Positions 1 to 13,600 of a DNA stretch of 64,000 bases are shown piece by piece (the first letter of the stretch is position 1; every line of letters begins with the position of its first letter). Both the position numbers and the translations under genes were made by a program. Origin of the DNA: Imbricaverruca yamaguchii (taxonomy: Eukaryota; Arthropoda; Thecostraca; Neoverrucidae); the NCBI GenBank assembly GCA_034440575.1, contig JAOTOL010000880.1, positions 1 to 64,000 on the forward strand, given 5' to 3'. A model generated the notes under the pieces. That model was not told where the DNA came from. It saw nothing but the letters and a program-made list of their open reading frames with translations, and made no database searches.

Positions 1-225
1 ACACAGAGGAACATCCATTTTAACATCACGCTGTGATCTCGTTGAATTTCAGTCACGGTGTAGGAACTGCGTTGGCTACAGTCACTGTAATTTGTGCCAT
101 AGCACTCAGCAGTGGCGAATCTGGGGGAGGGAGTGGGGGTGACGAGAACCATGCCCCCCAAAGGCCGATTTTTTTCTAAATTTTTGCTCTGAAATTGCAT
201 TTTCTCTAAGGGCAGGCAATGTATT

Positions 226-775
226 AACCCACGTCGTCTCGGGGTCTTCAACCGCCCCCGACCCCCTCAGGCTTTTCGCGGATAGTGGGCGAATGGCACG
301 CGAGCAGCGCGCCCAAATTTGGCATACCTTTCCCACATCAATTTGGCATGCTGTTTTACAATTTTGAAGTCAGGTCATCTAGGGTCAACGAGATAGTCAA
401 GGTCAAGTCAGGTCACCTCCAAAAAGTTCAACCAGCCATCACGCTTTAACGAACACAGATATTTTAATGAAACTTTCAGCGTTTATCTTTAGGGATGTAA
501 CAAAACGCATGAGTTAATTTTTCCCCGTTTTTGACTGCATATACATTTTGCGTATTTGCCATATTGCGGCTCAAATAGATGACTGGCTAAAGTAAGCATT
601 TTTTTATGAGGGGCAAGTTGACTTCCAACAACGTTTTCTCGGTCTGCTCTACCCATTGGAAAAGGAAAATTAAAGGATTTTAAAAATAAAAAGTCTGAAA
701 TTTCAAAAAATGGGGGGAGCAAAAAAATTACAGATTTGTCGATTTCGCTCACTTTTCTCATTCCAAATCAATTGT
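226..775. repeat. Dispersed repeat R, copy 1
   Basis: About 550 bases that recur in the same orientation at 40130-40675 with clear but imperfect identity. Both copies share blocks such as CACATCAATTTGGCATGCTG, TCTAGGGTCAACGAG and CCAGCCATCACGCTTTAACG. No open frame of interest is present. A CAGTGGCG sequence at 110, upstream of the shared part, resembles a hAT-type terminus, but no matching right end was found. The flanks (1-225 and 776-1150) hold nothing else I recognise. Confidence 0.75.
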
Positions 776-1149
776 TTTTTTTTTTTTTATATGTCCCCCA
801 AAATGAACTACCCAAATCTACAAACATAATGTAAGTCGTGAAAAGTGAAAATCTAGCCCCCTGGTGACGTCACTTTTTGGAGGAAATTGTCTTGGGCTGG
901 ACATGGATCCTACTCGTCGAGCGCTTTCCGATGACACCTCTTTCGTTTTCGTGCGATGCTTAGGATGCTTAGTTTGGATTTTAGAGGGGTTACTACCCCC
1001 ACCCCTGAGACGGGGTGTGAGGATCTGACCGGAAAGATGGCGCGGGGTTAAGAAAGCAGACTGGACTGTATTAATCAGATATACATGGTGTTCTTACTCG
1101 TGACGTTGAGAATCATTGCACCAACATCGATGATTTTACAGCACTGACT

Positions 1150-4005
1150 ACTTCAGTGCGCCCATGTATGCATGTATCGACGGGTGCGCTACGGTTATCC
1201 GTGCGCGCAAGAGGCCCTCAAGCTCTTCAGGAACCACAGCACTACCGCGAATATGCTAGCATTCAAACAGGCCAGAGCTGTCGCCAGGCGCACAATGATG
1301 GCAGCGAAGAGAATCTGGAGAGGATATTTCGGCGGAATGAACCGTTTTACCCCAACATCACAGGTGTGGGATCGAATAATACATACCTGGTCAGCTTTCC
1401 TCCAGCCCATTACCTGTGTTGTACATCCAAGGCCGAACCATCGCACACCCACTTGACGTGGCCAACGAGATCTCCAATGCCCTTGCGGAACGGAGTCAAG
1501 GTAGCAAAGCCAACCCTAGATGTATAAAACATAAACGTAGATGTGAGGCAAATCCTGCCGACTTTTGCATCCACCACAATACAACACCCTTATCATCAGC
1601 CATTTAATTTGGTGGAGCTGAAACAATTAATACGCTTAAGTGTGTCTCTGAGGGACTGGACGGCATACATAACGACACACTGAAGCATCTTCCTTCAAGT
1701 GCTATTGATGTACTCCCAGTATCATTTGATGACGTGTGGGGAAAAAGGCAGCTTTCCGTGCACTTGGCGCGAGGCTACAGTGATTCCAATCTCGAAGCCT
1801 GGGAAAAGTGGTCTTACAAACCTATTTCGCTGACATCTTCACTTTGCAAATTGATGGAGAAAATGGTAAATATGCGCTTAAGATGCTTTTTTTTTAGAGC
1901 AGCAGGACTTCTTCTCAAACTCCCCAGTATGGTTTCCGGAAAAGCCGATCCACAGTGGACCAGGTTTTGGTCTTGGATACCGCTGTCCGTGATAGTTTTA
2001 AGTATTAAAAGCACGTGGCTGCCGTGTTTTTCGACGTGGAGGCTGCCTATGACACCGCCTGTAATCACGGTATTTTGATGATGTTATGGGACTGTGGCGT
2101 TATAGGACCCATGGGAGTCTTCATCAAAACCTTTAGGAAATAGGTGCTTTCGCGTCCGACTTGGTAACTAGTTATCAGGAAAATGCGTGCCTACGAGCGG
2201 AGTTTCACAAGGAAGTTTGCTCAGTGTGTCCCTGTTTGGAGTACTAATCAACGATATAGGAAAGAGACTATCAGAAAATGTCGGACGATCACTTTTCGTG
2301 AGTGACCTCGCAACTTGGCTCTCCGCTTCTCATACGCCATCTTTGAACCGGCAGTTAAAGCTGGCCATACATCATCTTGAAGACTAGAGCTACCGAAACG
2401 GGCTTCAATTTTCCGCAGAAAAAAACAGTTGCTGTACACTTTCGTCGCCGACGGTCGTGCTACTCTGAACTGTCACACCAACTATATGGAAAACCAATCC
2501 CACTGCGATCTTCCGCGAAGTTCCTCGGAGTCTCTCTCGATAGACGTTTGACATACGGTGACAACCTAAGTCTCTACGCAAGCGCTGTTCTAAAGCTTTT
2601 AATATCATGAAATGTTTGACACGAACAACACACGGCGCAGACCGTGGAACACCTTTACAGATGTACCGACAGCCCCGCTCTAAGCTCGACTATTGTTCTT
2701 TTGTATATGATGGTGTCATCACCACCAGAAAATGCATACTTGACACGATTAACAATACAGCCTTACGCATTGCAACCAGCGCATTCAGAACTTCGCCAAC
2801 AGCAAGTCTCGAAGTGGAAGCCCACGAGCCACACCTGGCATTGAGACGTGATAAACTTGGCCTTCGCTATGCGTGCAAATTGAGGCAATATCCTCTACAC
2901 CCAACATATGACGCGGTATTTTCTCGCCGTCTGTTGGCACTGTTCCACGGAAGACTGAAGGCAACCTCTGAACCCTTCTCCGGGAGAGTGCGTAAGCACA
3001 TTTGAACAAATGGTATCCGTATGCGTGGAATTCGGATTGCTGACCAACCGCAGATATCATCTTTGGAATTAGTGTCGCCAGAAGTAGACTTGGCCCTATG
3101 CACGTCCAAGAAGGGTGACCCCATTGAACTGTTCCGGCTAAATGCACTGGAGCGCATATGCACGTACGACGGACGCACCCTGATATATACAGACGGCTCA
3201 AAATGAAAGCAGGATGTCGGATGCGCATTCGTCACCGGATACTTCACGAGGTCCTTCTCACTCCGGTCAATTGCATCCGTTTATACATCGGAACTGGTTA
3301 CGATCCTCAAGGCGCTATGCTTCGTTGAAGTCAGTGAGTACTACTCGTGTGTTGTCCTGTCCGACTCTGAGCAACATATCGGCACTGGAAAGTTTCAACC
3401 CCCAGGAAGCTTTTCTGGGGACATCGTATACCGGCTCACCTTACTGAAACGAGGAGGGAGATTTGTTTCCTTCTGGTGAATTACAAGCCACGTTGACATT
3501 AGGGGAAGTGAACTCCCTGACGTAGCAGCGAAACGAGCGGCACAGAATCCATGCACTCGCACCTTCCCACTCCCTGCACGGGATTTTTACCCATTGACCT
3601 CGGAGTACATGCATGAGAAGTGACAAAGCAACTGGGACTCCCTAAGCACCAAAAAACTCTAATAAATCAAGCCACGAATAGATTACTGATCCTCGTCTTC
3701 CAGTTAAGTACGACCGGAGAAGGTAGCACTGGCAATACTCCGAATCGGGCACACCTACACCGGACACTGCCACCTCCTCATAAATGAAGACAAGCGAGTA
3801 TGCCCACGATGCAATTCTCCACTAACTGTACATCACATTCTTACATGTCAGCACTACGCACAGGAGAGAACCCAGTACCCTGGAACCAACAGGACATTCC
3901 CCAGTCTCCTTCGAGACGACTCTGACTGCTCAGGAAAAGTGTTTCGATACTCTAGGAAAATGGGATTTTTGGTCATATATTCAGGTCAGTAAAAACCAGT
4001 CGCCC
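1150..4005 (+). mobile_element. Decayed non-LTR retrotransposon (reverse transcriptase + RNase H)
   Basis: A 5'-truncated and frameshifted pol region of an I/Jockey-like LINE. In order: a reverse transcriptase block near 1820-1870 (KPISLTSSLCKLMEKMVN), a PTSGVSQGS block near 2190, the active-site region near 2300, a thumb-like LGVSLDRRLTYGDN at 2530, then LRYACKLRQYPLHPTYDAVF near 2870. An RNase H domain follows, with YTDGSK near 3190 and a later SELPDVAAK near 3510. A C-terminal zinc-knuckle-like CPRCNSPLTVHHILTCQHY lies near 3800. In-frame stops and frame changes occur throughout, and the usual YxDD reads FVSD, so the copy is dead. No endonuclease part is recognisable. The clade is a judgement by eye. 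Confidence 0.85.
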
Positions 4006-4108
4006 AATCAGAGCACTAAGACTTGGCTCCGAGTAAGTAGTTATCTGTTCTGTTATGGGCGCTAAATGATCTGCTATGGTCGATGCGTCCTAAAACCCTA
4101 ATCACATT

Positions 4109-4223
<115 letters not shown>

Positions 4224-4532
4224 ACACCTTGTAATGCTACAAAAACCGGTTTGCCGGTTGGCTGGTACGTGTTGTCGGAACACTTTGTCCCCCGACTGTG
4301 GGACCAGAAGAGGCGCCACCCCCAGCGCGAAGGGCGCTCTGACGGTGGCCCCGGCGTTGTCATTTCGTGATTGGCCAGACGCTATACCGAGCTCCAGCCA
4401 GCATTCCAACTTGCACAACCATCATGGGACCTCACTTAGTCCCTTGCTCTATGATGTTGTATCCAATGATGTAAGCCTTTGCAATGTAAATGCTATGCCG
4501 TATGCCATATGCCGTTGTATATGTCATAAGCA

Positions 4533-5130
4533 ATGGTATCGGTATTACACGGTATGCTGACGACACCCACCTCATTGTTTCTGGACACATCTGAAATAGA
4601 CGATGTTGTTCGACGGATGGAAGCTGCCCTTGAAAGTGTATCCATATGGTTTAGTCAAAATCAAATGAGACTGAACGCCGAGAAAACACAACCTATAGTA
4701 GCACTGGATAAATGCTGGTCATATTACAAATGTAGTCATTGCTCGCAGCTTCGTACATATTCCACATGTTGATCAGGCAGTTTAAAGGTGCACCGGCATA
4801 CTTATCAGGCTTCATCATGCTGGACATATTATTCCCCGTGCTGTGCTTCCTATGATTGTCGATAGCCTGGTTCTGTCATGTACCGAATATTGTACTTTGG
4901 TGCGTGGACACTCGTCTGCTGAGTACATGTCACGCGTGCAGAAGCTTGTCGACTTCGCTGCCCATGTCATTTCGGGGAGGCACCGGCGTGACCCAGTGTG
5001 TCGCACAAGTACAATTTCGTTCAATGTGCGATGAAATAGAATGCTCGTCAAAACAAAAACATAGACATTCCATATTTCCGGTCGGAGTGAGGCAGATGTT
5101 TATGCGCCGAACTGTGGAAGACTACAACTG
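4533..5130 (+). mobile_element. Second non-LTR reverse transcriptase fragment
   Basis: The frame passes from RYADDTHLIVSG-like coding at about 4550 into EAALESVSIWFSQNQMRLN and NAEKTQPIVALDK, the stretch after the YADD box in CR1/Jockey-type reverse transcriptases. A shifted frame at 4850-5030 gives SLVLSCTEYCTLVRG and MSRVQKLVDFAAHVISGR, typical of the C-terminal part of such proteins. YADD is intact here, unlike in the element just upstream, but the fragment has several frameshifts and neither end. It is probably a separate insertion of another family. Confidence 0.75.
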
Positions 5131-6204
5131 ATAGCCAAGTAACATTAAACGGCGCAATATGGAAAATTACAGTAGCAGTCCTAACAAGCCTATCCATAAA
5201 TTATATTTATAGGTTGTGTGCTGTCGCGTTTATTTATGGATTTACTGACGAATTACACATGTATTTACTGCTAACACATGATTCATGTGAACTGTTTCCC
5301 CTTTTTGTGCTAAGATATCCTACTTTTTCTCGTGATACGACTGCATGAAGAGCCATAGCTGTGGATAACTTAAGTATGCACACACTCAGCACGTTAAACG
5401 TTTAGCTTAATTTTGGTAGTTGAATTGTAATCAGTGCTGAACATTCGCGTTCTATTTTTTTTGGTCGTAATGTCAACATATTGTGGAAATTAGTTCCGCT
5501 TAATGATATTTATATAGCTCAGTGTAGCCCTGTACACCAAATTACACGGAAGTAGAGGCGCCATAAGCTGAAAACCAAATGCTATGCTATTATTTACGGC
5601 CTCAACATACCGTGAATGCAACTTGTAATTTTAACTGTGTGATGTTTTTATGCTGGCAAATACAGAACTCACTATTCTTCCAATACCAGAATTCACAGAG
5701 TGGGTGGCATGGTCAGCATCTATACAAACTCTACCTGGCGTAGAGCAGGCCCAGCTAGACGATTGTACCGGCAAACATTTCCGTTGATGGTCATTTCTGT
5801 TTCGCACGGTGAACATGGTCCCATTGCTTGTGATGACGCCAGGATCGGTGGCAATAGATGGCGGTGGTATTGGTATCTGCTGCACGAGCATGTTGAGAGC
5901 TGTGGCGAAGGTTCTCAGTGCTTAGCTTCGCCAGGGACTGGGCAGCTGGCGGAGGCTTTGCGCTCACTTTAAGTCGCAGCCTGTACGCTTTCCGCGGGTG
6001 TCATCAAGCGTCTTCAAGTATGTTTGGGTGCCTCTCCTTTTTTGTTCACCTATGTCTCTTCAACACCTAACGCGGTCCTCGATGCGTGCTGGGAAGGAGC
6101 ATGGCGACCTTCACACGCCCTGTAGTCTCCGGAATGTCCGGAATGTACTCAGTGGAGTGCTTAATTCGCGCGCTTCGTCAAGCTGTCTGTCTGTCTGTCT
6201 GCAG
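5131..6204. other. Stretch without recognised gene
   Basis: AT-rich to about 5620, then a mixed segment. An open stretch on + near 5660-5790 (reads ELTILPIPEFTEW) and a 90-residue frame at 5700-5972 have no family I recognise and no convincing splice sites. The right edge, from 6181, is a (GTCT)n tract that forms the polypyrimidine run of the next exon's 3' splice site. An exon encoding the BRCA1 RING finger was looked for here and not found. Confidence 0.5.
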
Positions 6205-6336
6205 TATCGCCCTCCAAATATCGGCCGCGTCCCAGTGTTGAAGCCAGCGAGCCTGCGAGGCAGCCGCAGCAGCAGCCGCAGCCGCAGCCGCAGCCGTCGC
6301 AGACTGATGCCACCAAGAAGCCGCACAAGAAGAACG
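6205..6336 (+). CDS. BRCA1: BRCA1-like exon (first one recognised)
   Basis: Bounded by a strong 3' splice site (a tctg repeat ending gcag) and a donor AACG/GTATGT. It enters with two bases of a codon and leaves with one, which fits the next exon at 7401. It encodes a Pro/Gln-rich stretch ending TDATKKPHKKN. Nothing diagnostic of BRCA1 lies inside it, so its place in the gene rests on composition and phase. An exon carrying the start codon must lie upstream. Confidence 0.5.
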
Positions 6337-9300
6337 GTATGTGCCGGGTTCGGTCCGGGCTCGTCCTCGCCATGTGTGGCAGTGGTGTGTTGTCCGCAGT
6401 GTGACCCTAGTGGTCGTGTCTGCGTTCATGGGTGGCCGTTTTTGGTGTGTTTAGAGCCGAAGTGTGGCTGAACGCACCCCGTCGCAGGTGGGCATGCCCC
6501 TCTGCCCCTTAGCTACCTTGAAGAAAATTGAGGTTAGATAATACAAAGATCACTGGAAAGCTCTCCAGGAGCTTATCAAGCGACATTTGCAGCATTTTGA
6601 TCTCTGGTCCATACCATAGATCCTAGGCCCAATACCATGGTTTGGACCTCAAGTACAGAGTTGTTTAGTTCAGTGTCATTTGTGGAGGTTTCCAAACCTG
6701 CTCTCCTTGGTTCATCTTTCCAGAAGCCAAACAAAGAAGAAATTGTCTGTTCCTCGAGATTACAAAAGCTTCGATGTTTTGTAATTTTTAGCCAAGTCAA
6801 AACGTTTAGACATGTGCAAACCACACCCGTGCAAACCAGAAACGCAGCAGTTAATATCGCTTTGTCAGGGCAGTCAGGGCTTTGTCGCTTTGTCGCTTTG
6901 TCGCTTTGTCTGTTTCGTCGTAGTTTTCCATTATAATTCCAACAAGCAATTTCACTAAGTAAATGGATGGAATCTTATTTTGAAGCTCGATAGCGAGTTT
7001 GTGTCCATTGACCTGAAGCAATGTGGAACATTCACGTTGGTGTTCTTATTTAGGAACATATGGCTGTCTGTTGGAAGTTGAAAATTGATTGATGACTGAA
7101 CTGATGTCAAAACAGATACTCCAGATTTCGCATCGCTGTCTTTTATCCCGGTAATTCGCTGGTACCAGAATATTCGCCGGTACCAGAATCCGACATGCCT
7201 TCTCCCCGCATGACGTGTTAATTTAAACTCTCCATCTCTTTGCAATTACACATAAACATCACTTTTTCGCTCGGTGTGTGTGATTGTGTTCACTCGACTG
7301 TATACTCTCTTTATATACCCCACCCACTCTTTATATTCCCCACTCTGATTGTGTTTTGCGCCGATGCGATTCCGTGTGGTGACGCGCCGTGTTCGGACAG
7401 TGCGTGCCGGCCGGCGGCTGCCACCGCGGCACGTGTACACCGGCCCGGCGGCCGACGACTCGGTGGAGATACTGTCTGTCAGCCAGCGGCTCGAGTTCGA
7501 GGGCGAGCGGGTGGGCGAGGCGGCCGTGCCGCCGCCGCCGCCGCTGCTGCCCGACTGCCACCACGTGAGTGGCAGCACGCGCATCCAGCGATGGCTGGGC
7601 GGCGCCACCGCCGCCGGCTTCGGCATCACCAACACGGAGAGCCCGGGTGTGGCGCACGTGGACCGCGCCATCCGGGCCGACGGCGACCGGCTGACGCTGC
7701 GCCTGCACGACGAGCGCGCCCGGCTGGGCGTCCGGTCGCTCGACGAGACGCACGACGAGGCCGACAAGGAGAACCAGTGCGAGCCGGTGCGCGGCGACGG
7801 CCGCAGGCGGGTGGAGGAGAGTGTGACCGACGCCGAGTCGACGCGGGCCGGCAAGGAGTGCGACGGCGCCGTGTCGCAGCTGCCGACCGCCAGCAAGCGC
7901 ATCTTCAAGGCCCGCACGTCGCCCGATCAGGACACGGCGTCGGCACCGACGCACACTCTGACCGAGTCGTCGACGCTCGTCGGGGAGGAGGACCCGTACC
8001 AGTTCATTAGCAGCCAGCGCACGCCGCCCAAGAAGAAGCGGCGTGCCGCCAAGACCGCCAAGAAGACGGTCTCCAAGAGACTGGCGGTTACGAAGGCCGC
8101 GAAGGCGAAGGGAGGAGCGTCTGAGCCGACGGTTGGGTTTGACGCGATCGTGGCCGGGACGCCGGCGAACAGACGGCGGGCGCCGTGTCGACGCGCCGCC
8201 CGTGTGGCCACGCGTAAGGTGGCCGACCACGCCGCCGGCCTGTTCTCGCCCGAGGAGACGATGCTCAGCCAAGACAGCTGCGCCGACTCCGACTTCGAAC
8301 CGCTGGTGCGGAAGCGCGCCAAGCCGCCGGCAGCGCGCGCCAGGCCGGCACCGTCTCCAGCACCGCCGCCAGCCACGACGCCAGCTACGCCCAAGCTGCT
8401 GCTGGCGCGCGCGTCGCTCGGCTCGGCCAGTCAGGAGGTGCGCGCCATTAGCCAGCTGTTCGACGACGTGGCCGGGCCGCCGCCGGCGCCCCGCGCCTCC
8501 GGCGGCGCCATGACGCGCGAGACCAGCTGCTACCTGGCGGCGCGAGCTGTCGACGCGACCACGCCCAGGTCGGTGACGTTCAGCGAATCGGTGGACGTGA
8601 AGGAGTTCGCGCGCTCTGACGACGAGACGCGCGATGTCGGTGTTGACAAAGTCGACGGAACTGAGGAAATGTCGTGCCAGGAAGCCGAACGCCCTCCGGA
8701 CCAGGAGTGTGCGAAAGACGCGAACGATCCGACAGAGGTCGTGGCTTTGTCAGCACAGCGGCAGACCGCGGTGAAACGTGCCTCTGAGCGAGCCACGGTC
8801 GGTCGATGCGAGTCGGCGCCGTCGCGGCGCCAGCTGTCCCCCGAGCTGCGTCCTGACGAACAGCAGCGTGATGCCGCCTCCCAGGCGTCCCAGCTGAGTC
8901 CGCGGCAGCTGGCGGCTGCCGGTCTGGCGCCGCCCGGTGTCAGTGCGCCGACTGACGCGCCCGGTGTCAGTCCTCCGCCGGCTGACGGCGGCCCGCGGCC
9001 CGCCGACTGCACGCGTCGCTCGCCCGGCTGGTCGAGACTGCCGCGCCTCAGCACCTCGTTCGGCCTCAAGGGCCCGCTGACGGTGCACGGCGGCCGCCGC
9101 ACGCCCGTCAAGGAGTTGCGCACTGGCGTCACGCGCCCGGGTGACGTCACACGCGCGGCGAGCGGCGACGTCACGCCCGGCCGGCGGATCGACGACTGCG
9201 AGTCGAGCGCCGACGAGGCCGAGCCGCGGCCCGACGGCTTCCGGCCGAGCGACTGTGAGGGGAGCGGCCGCCGCCTGCGACAGCTGCAGCGCGAGCTGCA

Positions 9301-10596
9301 CAAACTGGAGGGCAGCGTGCTGGCGCCCGAGACAGATGTGGTGCCCGAGGCGAAGCTGGCGCCGCGCGGTGCTGGCGACGTGGCTGCAGTTCCGGAGACG
9401 CCGCTGCCCGAGTCTGTACCCCAGGCTGCAGACAGTGACGGGAAAGGTCCGCAGGCAGCCGTCACCGACCAGCGCCCGCCGCCTGAGACGACCGTAACAT
9501 CCGGGAGCGGCGCAGGGCGACTGGGCGGCGTCAGGTCATCGCCACGCGGCCTTCGCAGGTCGGCGGCGAGCCCTGCGGCGTCTCCGGCCGGCGGGGCGCC
9601 CGCGAGCGAGTCGCTGATACCGGCCACCGAGGCGCTGCTGTCGACTGGGCCTGTGGAGCGCGCGGCCGGGAGCGCCTCCGCCGATGGCGGTGCTGTCGAC
9701 TCGGCTAGTGAGGGCTCTCCTACGGTGGTTGCGGTCCCACCAACGCGGCTTCAGTCTGACCTCCGCGGCGAAATCGACTCGGAAGAATTCGTGACGGCTA
9801 GCACCTCAGCGGTTGCAGCAGGCCGATCCCGCATCGGTGCAAGAGCCGGGACCCGACTCTCGCGCGCCAGCCCTCAGGCCGCCTCAACCGCCGCACACAA
9901 GGTGAGATACGACACGGAGGTACCTTGGTATTTCCGTTGGACTCGGAAAACTAGACTATTGAATTGTGCAATTGATATTGATGGTAGGCAGGCAAGTCTT
10001 ACAAGACTACTTGGAGAACTATATTCAAGGTTCGACGTCGTTACTTTCGAAATATCAATAGCAGAATCCAGTTTCCTTCTGGTATCCTAGGCGCTGCAAG
10101 ACAGACGCAGCCGATGCGCCCCTAAACTCCAATAACCGACCAGTATGCAGGCGTCTCTTGAATCTCTCCTTCATCTGTTACCTGTGCGTCCGCCGTGTGC
10201 TTTGAAATGCATGACATGTATGCATGGTAGAGCGAACCAGTGTTGGCGTCTCGGTATTTATATACCCGTCCCGATCTGCCTGTTGCCAGAGCGAACTCGT
10301 GACCGCCGCTACGCCTGTTGCGGATCTCGGATCGGCCGTTTCCCGGGCGCCAGCGCGGACCGACGAGTCTGCGGCAGTTTCAGTTTCAGCCGGTAGACGT
10401 CGGGCGGCAGGCAGCAGCCGTCTGCTACGCCAGCTTTTGGTTGGCCAGCGCCGGATGACCTCTGTGCTGACCGAGCTGCTGGCGGAGGTCAGCCTGTTCA
10501 GACAGTGGGCAGGCGAAGCCAGGTGAGTTGCTGGTATTGAAGCTCGCTGTGATTTCGTCATGGACGTTTCCCACTGACTTAAGTGGGTTATAATTG

Positions 10597-10651
<55 letters not shown>

Positions 10652-13600
10652 GTGTGTGTGTGTGTGTGTGTTACTCAGCTCACTCTTACTCAGTTTTAGG
10701 CGTGCTTATGACCGCACGAGTTGACTTGTTGGTGACATGGCACGAGTGCAACACATTGACTGCTCCAAAACATGTCCATAAACATCGCTTGGACCGAGTA
10801 GAAAGCGTGATTTTGCCAGCCATCGGATGCCAAGTACCGTAACATGAAGATGCTGATGCACAACATTCTAAAATCTGTCGGTCAGATACGTGCAATGCCA
10901 GCATTAGAAATCGTGTGCAGAAATTCTGGATGCTCACTTCGGAGCAGGAAAGTAGCCGGATCTTGTTCTGTTTGCACTTTGCTACTCACCTGACCGGCCG
11001 CTGACCTACACGACCGGGCAGTCGTGTGGCGAATAGGCAAGGTCATTCGGCTGGTCAGGCCACAATCCAAAATAAGCACTTATGTCCTGTCCTCTCGGAA
11101 CCCAAATCCAGAATGACCCGGTGCTTCCAACCCTGGCCGCACACTTGCCCCGGATTAATCTTCCAGGAGGGTCCCACACGGAATGTTGCCATGCTCCCGA
11201 GCAAGGCATGCGCTTGCCCTCAATTAACTGCAGTCTCGCTTGTCCGTGTATTGTAATCACGAGAATGACCTCACAGTTTGTTAGGATCCCAAACAGAGTT
11301 GGATTTATGTTTTGTAATCTTGGATGTCAATAGGACGATTGTTGGGTAATCGAATTCGGAATGTATTTGACCTGTGACATCAGAATCCCAGTTCGCAATT
11401 TTCAGTGAATCAGTCACAGGGAAGTTCATTACCGAACAGCACCATTCAGCCTCCAAATGAGGGGCCGCGGCAGATCTGTCTGTGGGGAGTTGGAATCTTG
11501 GTCGCATAGGGGGCGGCGAGGATGAATTCCCAGTGTACCGGCTATGGTCATGCGAGCAGGCGGTTGTTGTGGCCATAATTTGGAGCCGGATTCTTCTGGG
11601 GTTTCTGTGTTGGGTGTCGGAAGTTCTGTGTAGCCTGCTTGTGTGCGTGCTCCGGTCCAGTGTTGCCCACCCGTCCCAGCGGCTAAGGCTGCTCGAGTTT
11701 ATGGTGCGTTCGCTGGTTTTGCAGAGCCACCTACACGGCAGCAGTGACGGGCGACGTCATACCGTCATCCGGACATCCCTCTCGGGCCGGAGCCGACCCG
11801 GACCCCAATACCGACCCAAATCTAAACCGAGACCACAATACCGACCCCAACCTAAGCCCGGACCCAAATACCGACCCCAATCTAAACCGAGACCACAATA
11901 CCGACCCCAACCTAAGCCCGGACCCAAATACCGACCCCAATCTAAACCGAGACCACAATACCGACCCCAACATAAGCCCGGACCCCAATACCGACCCTGA
12001 CTCCGTTCGCGAGAGCCGTTCGGCGCCGACGGTCGTCCCGTCCGCTTGCCGGTCGGTCGTGGCCGCCGCCGCCGCCGCCGCACCCGCTGCCGATTCTGGA
12101 GTCGCGCTCGGCGCCTCGCTGCACCCTGCCGTCGCCGCTGCCGGCAACGGCATCCCGACGTCCACCTCGGCGTCCACCTCGGCGTCCACCTCGGCCAAGA
12201 GCGGCCGTTCCGAGGCGGTGCCACCGTCGCAGAGCTCGCCGCCGGGCGTCGGCGAGCTGACCGCACTGATGCGGTGTGACCCGGTGCCGGCCCGCAGCGA
12301 GACGCCGCCCACGGCGGACAGCCAGGAGGTGCCCGTCATGTCGGTGACGCAGTGGGAGCGCGTGGCCGGCGACATGGCTGCGGAGGCGGCGCCGTCGCCG
12401 CCGCGCGCCATCTGCGACGTCAGCACGCAGGAGGTGGACGCCCTGTTGGCGACGCCGGCGACGCGGAAGCGCGCCAGCTCCGCCGTCGAGGCGGACAACT
12501 CGGCGGCGCCGTCGTCGGCGTCGTCGGCGGCCAAACGGCGGCGCACGTGCGACGGGGCGCCTCCGGGCGGACTCTGCTCGGAGCTGGGTGGACCGGCAGA
12601 GACGGGGAGCCTCTGTGAGGCTCCTGAGCGCGCCAGCGGCGCGTCGTCGGCTGACTCGCCGCTCTGTCGCGGCCCGGCCCGCCGACCGGCGCGCATCTCT
12701 GACGACGATGACAGCGACGATAATGAGAAGCCGGAGCCGACGCCGGGTCACTGCAGCCCGGCCAGCCGACTGGCGCGCGTCGACGACGACGACGACACCG
12801 ACGGTGATGAGAAGTGGGAGCCGAGACCGCGTCATTCCGGTCCCACGCGTCGCCAGACGACCGAGTCTGCGATGGACAGTGACGGTCGGTCCGAGTCCGA
12901 CAGGCTGTCCATCATCCCCACGAGGCAGTCACGTTCGATGCGACGTGCTGTCGCCACGATGGTCACGTCCGTCGACAGACCGCAGGATGAGCACGAAGCG
13001 CCTGCGAATGACATCGGCGATAAGAATCCCGGTCGGGCCATTCGCGACGAGGAAGCGGAAGGCGTGGCGGACGACGCCGCCGCACCAGTACCGGCCGGTC
13101 CAGCCGACGGCGATGCCTGGGACGAGGTAATGTCTGACGCCGCCAGCGACGGGAAGGCGCCGAACCGGGCTGAAGAGTCGTTCCGCTTGATTCGGAGCGT
13201 GCCACGCCCACGTCGCTCCAGGTCCTCCATGTCACTAGACGTGTCCGTGCCGTGCGAGCCGGGCGAGGCGGCGCCATCCGCCATCGGCAGCGATTTGGAG
13301 CCCGGGCGTGCCGACTCGCCGGACGAGGATGACATGATAGTCATCAGCAGCGACGAGGAGACGCCGCGGACGCGCCGGCGCGTCGCGCAGCTGGACACGG
13401 TGCTGCTGACGCCGGGCGGGCGGCTCCGCTCGGCCGCAGTCGCCGAGCCGCCGGACGGCACGCCGTGTCCCCAGAGCCCCCAGCCGCAGAACCCGCCGAT
13501 GTCCACTCATGACGCAGACTCCGGCCTCGCCCGGCACCGCCAGCGGCGGCGCGACTCGGCGGCGGGCGACACCCCGCTCGCCTCATCTCGCCCGGCGGAC

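Noticed and set aside
5640..5972. Possible RING or upstream BRCA1 exon
   Set aside because: No C3HC4 spacing and no convincing splice sites.
8530..9627. 365-residue frame opposite BRCA1 large exon 1
   Set aside because: Shadow caused by about 70% GC; the + frame carries the NLS and joins spliced neighbours in phase.
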